From: Candidatus Obscuribacter sp.
Lineage (GTDB): Bacteria > Cyanobacteriota > Vampirovibrionia > Obscuribacterales > Obscuribacteraceae
Assembly (NCBI GenBank): GCA_016712465.1
Contig: JADJQZ010000001.1
Span: 2,294,001 to 2,358,000, forward strand
DNA length: 64,000 nt
Direction: 5' to 3'
Shown: positions 51,808-59,748 of the stretch, piece after piece
Numbering within the stretch: position 1 is the first letter of the stretch
Layout: every line of letters starts with the position of its first letter
Position numbers and translations under genes: made by a program
Notes under the pieces: model-generated
What the model was told of the DNA's origin: nothing
The model's database searches: none
Seen by the model: the letters and a program-made list of their open reading frames with translations, nothing else

Positions 51808-53670
51808 CTACTTCAGCTTCTTCAGGAAAATCTCTGCCAGCACATATTCGTCCATTGACGGATTACCGTCGTAGCTTACGGAGGCAAGACATTCTGAAGC
51901 CTTCTTCTTGTCTCCCCGGCAATAGGCCGAAAGACCAATCAAGGTCATGGCTCTTGTTTTGTAAGCCTGGCTATAATTTGCATTGTTGAAGGTCGGCACC
52001 ATTACTTTGCTGTTGCTTAGAAAGTGCTCTATCTCTGGTGTCGGCTTAGTTTTGCGCGGAAGCGCTTTATAGGTCTGTTTCAATTTTTGTGCCGCCGCCT
52101 CATTCTTATCCAACCGATAGGCAATCGTGGCGAAGCAAAAGGCATAGTCTGTAGTTGCCGTGGCTTCGTTTTTGAAGCTGAGTACCTTTTGAAAGTCTGC
52201 AGCAGCGCTTTTTGCATCGCCGCTTGCCAGATAGAGGATGCCCCGGTTGTAGTAGTTTTCGATTTCCTTGGGGTTGATGGCGGTCAACTTGGAGTAGTAG
52301 GAAATCAGTCTGGCCAGTTCTTTTGCATCCGGTATTTTCCCCGCCGTTGTGGAGGGTCGACTGGACGTGTCAAAGTCGGCTATGGCTTGTTCATATTGTC
52401 CGGCGGAGAGCATGCTCTTGGCCCGTCCGTTCAATGCCGGTTTGTAATTTTGATCCGCTGAAAGAGCCTGGTCGAAGTTTTTGGTGGCCTCGCCGGCTTT
52501 TCCCATTTCCTGTTGAGCCAAGCCGCAACGGGTCAAATAGAAGGCTCGTTCGGTGCCTGCGGCGCCTGCAGAAAGTGCCTGGCGATAGCTGTGAAGCGCC
52601 TTCTGATATTGTTTGAGAGCGAGAAAGGCATCGCCTTTTGCCCCCCAGCAACTTCTCAGTCTGGCGTCATCAATTGTCTTGTATGAGAGGAGGCTGTCGA
52701 AGTCATTAATGGCTTCTTTTGGGTGCCCGCTCACTAAGTTGGCTCTGCCCCTTGCGAAGATAGCTGCTAAGTAGCTTGGATCTTTTGAAATGGCAATAGA
52801 CAGTTCCTTGATTGCCGAGTCGTACTTGTTCAGGCTCAAAAGAAAGATTCCATAAGCACCGTGGGCTTTAGCTGAGCTGGTATTGTGGGTGATGGCGCTT
52901 TGGAAGGCTCGTTCGCTTTCCTTCAGGTTCCCCTTTTCCCAGTGTATTATTGCCAGGGCCGTGAGAGTATCGGCATTCTGGGGCAGTTTGCTGATCACTT
53001 TCAGCGCATAGTCGAACTTGGAAATGATTACAAGATCCAATTCATCCTTTTTGTTTTGCTCCGTCCAGTGGCGGTAATGTTCCATGTCCTTTTGAGAGAG
53101 AGCAAACTGTTTGAGGCGGCGATAGGCTTCCGCTCGATTGCGGTAGGCTTCGGGGTAGCGAGGGTTGAGCCGCAGCACCTTGTTAAGTGTAGCGACGGCC
53201 TCCTGTGCCTGACCGAGTTCAGATTGAGCGGCACCCATATTGGAATAGGCTTGACTGCAAAAGGGGTTTTCTTTGCTTGCCAGTTTGAAGCTTTCAATTG
53301 CTTCCTTGTTCTGACCCAGGCTGAACTGGGCCATTCCCTTGAGGTTGAACATCTCAGCCAGATATAGATGCCTCAGGTCGCTCTGGGGTAAGAGGGCAAA
53401 GACCAGCGGGCGGCCAAGCTCATCCTGCCGCCAATCTCCCGGGGTGAAATTGCTCCCGGACGTTTTTCCAGAGGCGATACAGGAATCGGCCAGGGCTGAC
53501 GCTTCCTTGTATTTCTTCGTCCCGATTAATGCCAGTATGGCGTCTACCCTATCGGAGCTTACCGATAGAGTCTCACTTTCTGCCGCTTGGATGCTTGTGG
53601 TAAAGGTTAGACCAATAGCGCAAATTGCAGATGCAAGCAGGGGCACCTTCTTGTCTTTTCGTCGCTGCAA
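51808..53670 (-). CDS. Exported TPR protein, 620 aa
   Basis: A signal peptide (LLASAICAIGLTFTTSIQAAES) is followed by about a dozen TPR units, including RYPEAYRNRAEAYRRL and YLAAIFARGRANLVSGHPKEA. No other domain is seen. The TTG at 53670 is well supported by AGGAAACAA just upstream. It lies 223 bases downstream of the WGR gene start region but reads away from it on the same strand, so it is a separate unit. Similar in style to the 37-kb TPR protein. Likely a periplasmic scaffold. Confidence 0.85.
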   Translation of the reverse strand: MQRRKDKKVPLLASAICAIGLTFTTSIQAAESETLSVSSDRVDAILALIGTKKYKEASALADSCIASGKTSGSNFTPGDWRQDELGRPLVFALLPQSDLRHLYLAEMFNLKGMAQFSLGQNKEAIESFKLASKENPFCSQAYSNMGAAQSELGQAQEAVATLNKVLRLNPRYPEAYRNRAEAYRRLKQFALSQKDMEHYRHWTEQNKKDELDLVIISKFDYALKVISKLPQNADTLTALAIIHWEKGNLKESERAFQSAITHNTSSAKAHGAYGIFLLSLNKYDSAIKELSIAISKDPSYLAAIFARGRANLVSGHPKEAINDFDSLLSYKTIDDARLRSCWGAKGDAFLALKQYQKALHSYRQALSAGAAGTERAFYLTRCGLAQQEMGKAGEATKNFDQALSADQNYKPALNGRAKSMLSAGQYEQAIADFDTSSRPSTTAGKIPDAKELARLISYYSKLTAINPKEIENYYNRGILYLASGDAKSAAADFQKVLSFKNEATATTDYAFCFATIAYRLDKNEAAAQKLKQTYKALPRKTKPTPEIEHFLSNSKVMVPTFNNANYSQAYKTRAMTLIGLSAYCRGDKKKASECLASVSYDGNPSMDEYVLAEIFLKKLK

Positions 53671-53724
53671 TTGTTTCCTTTCCTGAAATGAGGATTGGAA
53701 TATTTTGACATAATTTCAACAGGG

Positions 53725-55149
53725 TCAGGCATTTGGTCTCATGGCCTGGTAAAGGGTATCGTAGTCCAGGGCTTTTTCTCTGGAAGTGCGATCAGAGTTT
53801 TTGTCCCACTGATTGTCAACTGCCACTTTCGGCGGATCGCCATCGATTATGTTGGTGACTGTTACCACATGCCAGCCGCCGGAACCTCCCGCCTCTCCGT
53901 TACCGGAATCTTTTAGGAAGGGTTCTTTTTGAGTGTTGACCCTCAGCACTATGGGAAGCTCTCCCGAGCGTTTGGCTTCTTCCAGTGCTTCTTTCAAGCT
54001 CTCGGCCGAGTCTACGGTGGGCGGTTGTCCGAAAGTTGGCGCATCTTTAGCGGCAAAGTACCAGGGCTGGTTGCCGTTGTCCATGATCTGGTCGCCTATG
54101 TCGATAATTCTTTCGCCACCCAATTGTGGGCTCCTGTAGAAGTACTCCGAGTCTTTACCTCGTAGTTCGTCCCAGAGTGTCGGCCCTTCTTTGGGTGGAT
54201 TTTGTGAGTAGTCGACCAGTCTTTCACCGGTATCACCCTTCTCTCCGCTTGCCTCTCGCTGTTCGTAGCGCCAACTGCCGTGGCGCTGGTGATATACGTT
54301 GACTGCCGCTACTTGAAAGACCTGGCTGGCGAAATTGCGCCCGCCGTCCGGGAGCGGATCCATTTTTGCTTCATCATGAGGCTGGAGACTGCCCTTGTCG
54401 ATTTTGATGGTGCTGCCGTCTCTGGTTTGATATTCGCCGGTCAAAACCACGTCAGCCACCATTTTGGCTGCGGCTGCCGGTTCCTGGGCATAGGTGCGGC
54501 CCTCTATGGCTGCTACGTTGCAGGTGCTGTGGTTACCCTGGCGAACGTCGGTGGTATTGCAGGAATTTTCCAGCACCTGGCGAACAAGCTTTGATTTCTC
54601 CTCGGGGCTCAAACCGGCAAAATCGGGCGTGTCTTTATCCAGGATACGATTTAGATGGTGGTAGGTTTCCTTAATTTGCTCCTCTACCTTTTTATGGGCT
54701 GCCGTTTGATCCATCCCTTGTTTCATGTAGTTGGCTTCCATGCCCTGCATGCGCTCTTCAAAGTTGCCGATGAAGATTTTGAACCGGCTTTGCTCATTTT
54801 CTGAGAGCCCTTCGGTGCTTTCCTTCAGGTTGGCTACAAGCTTGTTTCTCTCCTGGGCTGTTTCTTTTCCCTCGACGAGGCTGTATTCAATGCCGGGAAG
54901 CAGGTTCTTACCGGTTACTTCAGGATACTTGGCGCTGTCGTCTTTGCTTTCTTTGGCAGCGGAGCCTTTGTCGTCTGAGATCAGCAGCTCGCCAAAACCG
55001 TATTTGGAGAGATCGCTCTGTTTGCCCATATTGTTTACTATTTGCCAGTCTTGCAGGTTAGCGCTGCACCAGTTGTTGTCCCAGACAAAGCTGGTGTTTT
55101 CCGGCGGGCTGGTTGGCCTGTCATGGCTTTCAGTCTTAGCTTCAGGCAT
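53725..55149 (-). CDS. Papain-like cysteine peptidase candidate, 474 aa
   Basis: Three separated motifs match the papain fold. Gln204 and Cys210 lie in QGNHSTC, with the Q-x5-C spacing of papain's oxyanion-hole Gln and nucleophile, followed by NVAAIEG. His427 is in GGWHVVTVTNI, as in papain's G-x-H-A-V. Asn446 is in VDNQWD, at the N-S-W position. The ~200 residues upstream are a charged, probably helical pro-region or binding module; there is no signal peptide. ATG at 55149. The family is not known to me, and activity is inference from the motif order and spacing. It may be an intracellular peptidase or a secreted toxin exported by a non-classical route. Confidence 0.72.
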   Translation of the reverse strand: MPEAKTESHDRPTSPPENTSFVWDNNWCSANLQDWQIVNNMGKQSDLSKYGFGELLISDDKGSAAKESKDDSAKYPEVTGKNLLPGIEYSLVEGKETAQERNKLVANLKESTEGLSENEQSRFKIFIGNFEERMQGMEANYMKQGMDQTAAHKKVEEQIKETYHHLNRILDKDTPDFAGLSPEEKSKLVRQVLENSCNTTDVRQGNHSTCNVAAIEGRTYAQEPAAAAKMVADVVLTGEYQTRDGSTIKIDKGSLQPHDEAKMDPLPDGGRNFASQVFQVAAVNVYHQRHGSWRYEQREASGEKGDTGERLVDYSQNPPKEGPTLWDELRGKDSEYFYRSPQLGGERIIDIGDQIMDNGNQPWYFAAKDAPTFGQPPTVDSAESLKEALEEAKRSGELPIVLRVNTQKEPFLKDSGNGEAGGSGGWHVVTVTNIIDGDPPKVAVDNQWDKNSDRTSREKALDYDTLYQAMRPNA

Positions 55150-55210
55150 GGTAGGGGGCTCGAGAGAAGAAAATGGTAGTAAAGGTAGAGGTCCAATCTT
55201 TAATCAATGT

Positions 55211-55244
55211 AGATTACAACTCTAGAGTGTCGGAGTTGTGATCT
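55211..55244. promoter_or_regulatory. Near-perfect 12-bp hairpin between divergent genes
   Basis: AGATTACAACTC (55211-55222) and GAGTTGTGATCT (55233-55244) pair over 12 bases with one G-U position, around a 10-base loop. Neither side has a T run, so it is not a classical terminator. It sits 62 bases upstream of the peptidase start on the minus strand and 130 before the hydrolase, where an operator or 5' leader structure is possible. Confidence 0.4.
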
Positions 55245-55374
55245 GGCTACCTCGATGGGGCATCTTGGCGGCGTAGAGCAAACTTTCGTAATTTGATCTT
55301 GCCTGGTTGTCTGAGCCGGCAATAGGATGGAACTATAGGGGTTTGGTCGGGGTTTACCCGCCGAAGGGTGAAGA

Positions 55375-56223
55375 ATGAAAGCATCAGGAAGATGGAGGCT
55401 GAAGCCGGCCTGGGCGCTTTTAATCTTTGGTTTGGCGGTGTTCTACGACTTGAATCCGATGTATCCGTTTTTGCTTCCCTTCGGAGTGAACGCCCATTTA
55501 CCGATTCCGAAAGTGGTTGATGCTTCCTGGGCTAAGTCTAGTCAACCGAGCGATGTAAAAGTCGTGCGGGTTGATTTGGTTACCGGCCAGGTGACGCTGT
55601 CCGGCGCGCGCGGTTTAATCGAACTCAAGACCTATTCAGGCGGACGCCGCCCGACCCTGGGTGTGGTAGTGGCGGGCGGCGTGGCCGGTACCTTTGATTC
55701 TCCGGCCTGTGGTCTCTATGATAAGTTGGGCAATTCACTCTCCACCGATCGCATCATGACTGTTCATCTGTGTTTTCGCAAACCGCAGGAGTTTGCCGAG
55801 ACGGTCTATGACGCTCGTGCAGCGGTTCAGTACCTCAAGAGTATGGGCGTTGAAAGAGTAATATTGGTCGGTCATTCTCTTGGTGGCGCCGCTATGATTA
55901 GCGCTGCCGCCTTTGAGCCTAATGTGATTGGAGTGGTGCCTATCTCCAGTCAGCCTTATGGAGCCAATCCTGTAAGTGACTTGGGTTCCAAAAAGATTCT
56001 CGTGATGACGGGCCTTCTTGATGTGGTGGAGCCGCCGGCATGGTCTCGGGCTATCTTCAAGGAGGCGGTGGGAGAGCGAGACATTGCTTACTTCCCGGGC
56101 TCTCACAATCTGGATGAATGTGCCGACGGTGTTTATGAACGTTTGCGGAATTGGATTCTCGACTGTAAGAGAGAAAGCACTTCAGGCGCGGCGGCAGTAA
56201 CTTTGACGGCTCTGGCGAATTAG
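55375..56223 (+). CDS. Alpha/beta hydrolase with N-terminal membrane anchor
   Basis: A 282-aa protein. The N-terminus is basic followed by a hydrophobic segment (AWALLIFGLAVFYDL), suggesting a membrane anchor or signal. The fold markers are TLGVVVAGGVAGTFDSP, nucleophile Ser168 in VGHSLGGAAM, an acid in LLDVVEPPAWSR, and His in GSHNLDECAD. The layout fits dienelactone-hydrolase-like or esterase-type enzymes; substrate unknown. ATG at 55375 has AAGGG upstream. It is convergent with the tyrosine phosphatase gene. Confidence 0.85.
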   Translation: MKASGRWRLKPAWALLIFGLAVFYDLNPMYPFLLPFGVNAHLPIPKVVDASWAKSSQPSDVKVVRVDLVTGQVTLSGARGLIELKTYSGGRRPTLGVVVAGGVAGTFDSPACGLYDKLGNSLSTDRIMTVHLCFRKPQEFAETVYDARAAVQYLKSMGVERVILVGHSLGGAAMISAAAFEPNVIGVVPISSQPYGANPVSDLGSKKILVMTGLLDVVEPPAWSRAIFKEAVGERDIAYFPGSHNLDECADGVYERLRNWILDCKRESTSGAAAVTLTALAN

Positions 56224-56236
56224 AGTTTCAGTGCGC

Positions 56237-57166
56237 TTATCGCACAACTTGTTTGTTGCCTGCCGTAAGTTGTGCTTGATTGTCTTGCCTGTCTTTCTTG
56301 ATTGCTTGAGCCAGTTGAGCGCGGGTGGTTTTATTGTCGAAACTGGCTACCATGGCTTTCAAGTTCTGGAACCAGGGTTTGAAATGATGCTGCCTCATTT
56401 CGGCATAGGTTTTGTCAAATGACCAATTGTCTTTTGTGAGGCGCATGATGCCTACAAGTGTTCCGGTGCGGTCTGCTCCCTGGCGGCAGTGAATGAAGAC
56501 CGGTTGGTTTAGTGGGCTCTCCACGATGTTTATAAACTGTGCCACCTTGTCCATAGAGGGCTTGTTGAAGGTGAGCGGCATGTGCACGTAGTTGATACCA
56601 AGGTCTCTGGCCTGGTTCTCTTCCAGCATGGGGCCAAGACCGGGCATGCGCAAATCGAGCACAGTTTTTACACCACTTCTGGCCAGAAGCTGCATGCCTC
56701 TCTTGCCTGGGGCTGCTCCGCGCCAGAGTTTATCTGAGACCAGATCAAAGTTGTCGATGGTAGAGGCCAGTGCTCCCTGGGCCTGGGGTGTAAGTTTTCC
56801 GAAACTTTTGGTTCCTGCTTCTGCAACCATCGGCATATGCAGAGTAAGCAAGCAGGTGTTCTGAAGGTCACGCTTGTAAGCGCTCCCTTCCAGATTGGTA
56901 TCGGGAGTGGTGCCGCTAATTTGGGGCGACTGTTCCTGTGCTTGCGCTTGCGCCGCAAAAACGGTAAGTAGAAGTGCCGCACTAACTGAGAGGAGCTTCT
57001 TGCCGGCAAAAATGGTTGCGCCCTGGGCGCCGCTGAACGGCGCTACCGAGACGATACCGGATTTGGTGCTGGCCGATTGTCTGGCGACGCTTCGCAAGAG
57101 AACCCCGAATAACTGCTTGAAGAAAAGTCTATCTATAATCCTAGCCTGAAAGCAAAATGCTAGCAT
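56237..57166 (-). CDS. Exported protein tyrosine phosphatase (dual-specificity type)
   Basis: A protein of up to 309 aa. The phosphatase loop is HCRQGADRT, with catalytic Cys227 and Arg233 (C-x5-R). Before it are KLWRGAAPGKRGMQLL and a strand VKTVLDLRMPG, typical of Siw14/DSP-type phosphatases, and the general acid Asp is probably in a loop near residue 190-205. A hydrophobic signal segment (LLSVSAALLLTVFAAQAQAQ) lies 60 residues from the chosen start, so the true N-terminus may be shorter, but no better start codon is obvious. The protein is probably periplasmic. Dual-specificity phosphatases with a signal peptide are uncommon. Confidence 0.82.
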   Translation of the reverse strand: MLAFCFQARIIDRLFFKQLFGVLLRSVARQSASTKSGIVSVAPFSGAQGATIFAGKKLLSVSAALLLTVFAAQAQAQEQSPQISGTTPDTNLEGSAYKRDLQNTCLLTLHMPMVAEAGTKSFGKLTPQAQGALASTIDNFDLVSDKLWRGAAPGKRGMQLLARSGVKTVLDLRMPGLGPMLEENQARDLGINYVHMPLTFNKPSMDKVAQFINIVESPLNQPVFIHCRQGADRTGTLVGIMRLTKDNWSFDKTYAEMRQHHFKPWFQNLKAMVASFDNKTTRAQLAQAIKKDRQDNQAQLTAGNKQVVR

Positions 57167-57257
57167 GCGTGCATCTTTACAATCAACCCCGAGGGCGCAC
57201 CCGCCGCGTTCTAACCAAATCTGAGAGGGAAGTAATTTCTCAGGTATACTCTGCTAT

Positions 57258-58361
57258 GTGGATTTTAGAGTACAGAATGTCATGGGCGAGTACGATTTGG
57301 CCAGAAGGCGAAGTCGTCGTTTCGTTCTGCTTTTGAAAGTACTCTTCCGGGAGTTCCGGGGTTTCCTCCTGAGCATGATTTTCGCTTTCAGCGTTTCGGT
57401 AGCCCTGCTTTACTGTTTCTATCCACGTAACCTTCTCGGCGGTGCCACCATGACAGTGGCCCAGGCAGCCTATTACACGCTTTTGATGATTTTCTTTGAG
57501 AGCCCGCTAACTTATGTGGAAGACTATCGGCTCTCTCCCTTGTTTTTCATCTTGCCTATTTTGGGGCTGATAATTATTGCCGAAGGCGTTGTGCACCTCG
57601 GCAACCTGCTTTTTCAACATAAACGGTACTCAAAGGAGTGGCAATCAATGATCGCTGAAACCATGGAAGACCACGTTGTGGTTTGCGGCCTCGGCAATGT
57701 GGGGGTGCGTGTGGTGCAGCACTTGCGGCGCTTCAGCGAAGACGTGGTAGCTATCGAAACCAATCCTGACGCGCGCTTCGCCACTGAAGTCGCCGGCTAT
57801 GATGTGCCGGTTCTCTTTGGCGATGTGCGCGACTCTGCCAGTTTGATGAGGGCTTCGGTGCCCAAGGCTAAGGCCATCATTTGTGTAACCGATAATGATC
57901 TGGCCAACCTTGAGGCGGCTCTCACGGCGCGAGAACTAAATCCGAAAATTCGGGTAGTGATTCGAATGTTCGATCAGAACCTGGCCAAGAAAGTGGAAAA
58001 ATCCATGGGCATTCAGGGGGCCTACAGCTCATCGGCCCGGTCGGCCAGACTTTTTGCCCAGGCTGCTATCTCCGGCGACATTCTCGATTCTTTCGAATTT
58101 GGCGGCACCATTATCAATGCCGTGCAACTGACTGTGGAAGCCAATACCATTCTAGTCGGCCACGACATTGACTATTTGCGGGGCAACTATGAAGTGACCA
58201 TACTCTGCCATGAGAAGGCTGACGGGACGGCTGACTGGAACCCGGCTCCCAGTAGTAACCTTTCAGTGGGCGACAAGCTTTTGATCATGACCGACCGGGC
58301 CGGATTGAAGAGACTGACTCCGCTTTCTTCCAAGCTGGTGCTTCCCAGGGATAAGACCTGA
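57258..58361 (+). CDS. TrkA-N/TrkA-C protein with two membrane helices
   Basis: A 367-aa protein. Two hydrophobic segments (about 37-55 and 90-115) flank a region where a K+ channel would have its TVGYG filter, but only QAAYYTLLMIFFESPL is present, so a normal pore is absent. The cytoplasmic part has a TrkA-N Rossmann domain (VVCGLGNVGVRVVQHL, AIETNPD, LFGDVRDSASL) that binds NAD(H) or nucleotides, and a C-terminal TrkA-C-like domain (LVGHDIDYLRGNYEVTILC). GTG at 57258, or ATG at 57282. Possibly an ion-transport regulator or an unusual channel. It is followed by the HypD-like gene after 247 bases. Confidence 0.82.
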   Translation: MDFRVQNVMGEYDLARRRSRRFVLLLKVLFREFRGFLLSMIFAFSVSVALLYCFYPRNLLGGATMTVAQAAYYTLLMIFFESPLTYVEDYRLSPLFFILPILGLIIIAEGVVHLGNLLFQHKRYSKEWQSMIAETMEDHVVVCGLGNVGVRVVQHLRRFSEDVVAIETNPDARFATEVAGYDVPVLFGDVRDSASLMRASVPKAKAIICVTDNDLANLEAALTARELNPKIRVVIRMFDQNLAKKVEKSMGIQGAYSSSARSARLFAQAAISGDILDSFEFGGTIINAVQLTVEANTILVGHDIDYLRGNYEVTILCHEKADGTADWNPAPSSNLSVGDKLLIMTDRAGLKRLTPLSSKLVLPRDKT

Positions 58362-58608
58362 GCCCTGACCGGCTCGAGCGAGAGTCGGCAAAGTATGGCG
58401 CGATGTCAAGATGTTGCAAAATTGAAACTACTCGTAACATGGCTACAAAGTACAACTTGATAAGCCGGTTTATGGGTAATCTAGTCTTGGCTTTGTTGGT
58501 TTTTAATCCCCCAAGTTGAACAGGCAAAGTAGGCGATTTCGAGGCTCAATTATTTGAGCTGGTTAAGTTAGGTACCCCCCCAAGGTCAGCCGGAGCAGTT
58601 TCCACTCG

Positions 58609-59718
58609 ATGTTTGGTCTCAAATTAAACGGAGCCGACCACAGTGATGAGCAACAAGTTGCTCGTCTGGCTCGCAAGATTGCTGCCAGCATGACTCGTCC
58701 CTGGACGATCATGGAAGTGTCGGGGGATCTGACGCAGGTACTTTTGCGCAACAATCTGTTTGAGCTATTGCCTCCGGAATTGAGCCTGGTGCACGGACCT
58801 GGCTGTGCCGTGGCATCGGTACCGGTGCACATCTTCGATAGGGCCATTGCCGTCGCCCAGGAACCGAATGTTATTTTTTGTGCCCCCGCCGAACTACTGA
58901 GAATTCCCGGTAGCAGCAAAGACTTGCTGGAAGTTAAGGCTCAGGGCTTCGATGTGCGGGTTGTTTATTCGCCTTTGGAATGTATCGGCATTGCCCGCAG
59001 TAATCCTGATAGCCGCGTGGTTTTATTCGATGTCGGCTTTGAGAACAATGTGCAGATGGATGCCCTTGCCGTCTGGCAGGCTCGCCGACTTGGTGTGAAC
59101 AACTTCTTGCTCTTGAGCTACCACGCCAATTTGCCGCCGGTAGTTTCATCGCTTCTGTCTGATTCCAACTGTATGGTGAACGCTGTTCTGGGACCCGGTC
59201 AGATTTGTTGCGTGACCGGCTATGAGAGCTACGAAGCCATTGCTGAAGCCACCGGTCGCCCAATTGTGATAACCGGATTTGAGCCGGTGGATATTTTGGA
59301 AGGCATACTGAAGAGCGTCAACATGCTGGAGTACGGCAAGGTCTCCGTCGAGAATCAGTACAAGCGGGCCGCCAGTCGCCAGGGCAATCTTGAAGTGCGT
59401 GCCCTGATCAGTGAGGTCTTTGCTCCCTGCGAAAGAGAGTGGCGCGGCATTGGTGTGGTGCCTATGGCCGGCTACGCCCTGCGCCCTGAGTTCGCTGCTT
59501 TTGACGGTCACCTGGCTTTCGAGCCAAGCGAACCTTGCAGTCCAGAGGCCAATGGTTGTATCTCTTCTCAAATTTGGCGCGGCTTGAAAAAACCTTTCGA
59601 GTGTCCTCTTTACGGTAAAGCCTGTAAACCTGATAGCCCTCAGGGTGCCACCATGGTTTCCGCCGACGGCACTTGTGCCGCCTACTACAAGCATCAGAGA
59701 GCGCGCAGCCTCAGTTAG
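58609..59718 (+). CDS. hypD: HypD-like protein with altered active-site cysteines
   Basis: A 369-aa homologue of the hydrogenase maturation factor HypD, which carries the Fe(CN)2CO unit. The overall fold is clear: VHGPGCAVASVP, ITGFEPVDILEGIL, and the C-terminal WRGIGVVPMAG and four Cys at 317, 332, 339 and 356 that match the Fe-S cluster ligands in spacing. The N-terminal active site is changed: the conserved Cys41 and His44 positions are Ser38 and Leu41 (MEVSGDLTQ for MEVCGTHT), and the second Cys of GPGCPVC is Ala69. Cys66 is kept. No other hydrogenase or hyp gene lies in the window. A maturation role is unlikely unless a substitute ligand is used. Confidence 0.88.
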   Translation: MFGLKLNGADHSDEQQVARLARKIAASMTRPWTIMEVSGDLTQVLLRNNLFELLPPELSLVHGPGCAVASVPVHIFDRAIAVAQEPNVIFCAPAELLRIPGSSKDLLEVKAQGFDVRVVYSPLECIGIARSNPDSRVVLFDVGFENNVQMDALAVWQARRLGVNNFLLLSYHANLPPVVSSLLSDSNCMVNAVLGPGQICCVTGYESYEAIAEATGRPIVITGFEPVDILEGILKSVNMLEYGKVSVENQYKRAASRQGNLEVRALISEVFAPCEREWRGIGVVPMAGYALRPEFAAFDGHLAFEPSEPCSPEANGCISSQIWRGLKKPFECPLYGKACKPDSPQGATMVSADGTCAAYYKHQRARSLS

Positions 59719-59748
59719 TAGGCTGAAGCTAAAAGTAAACGGCGCTCA

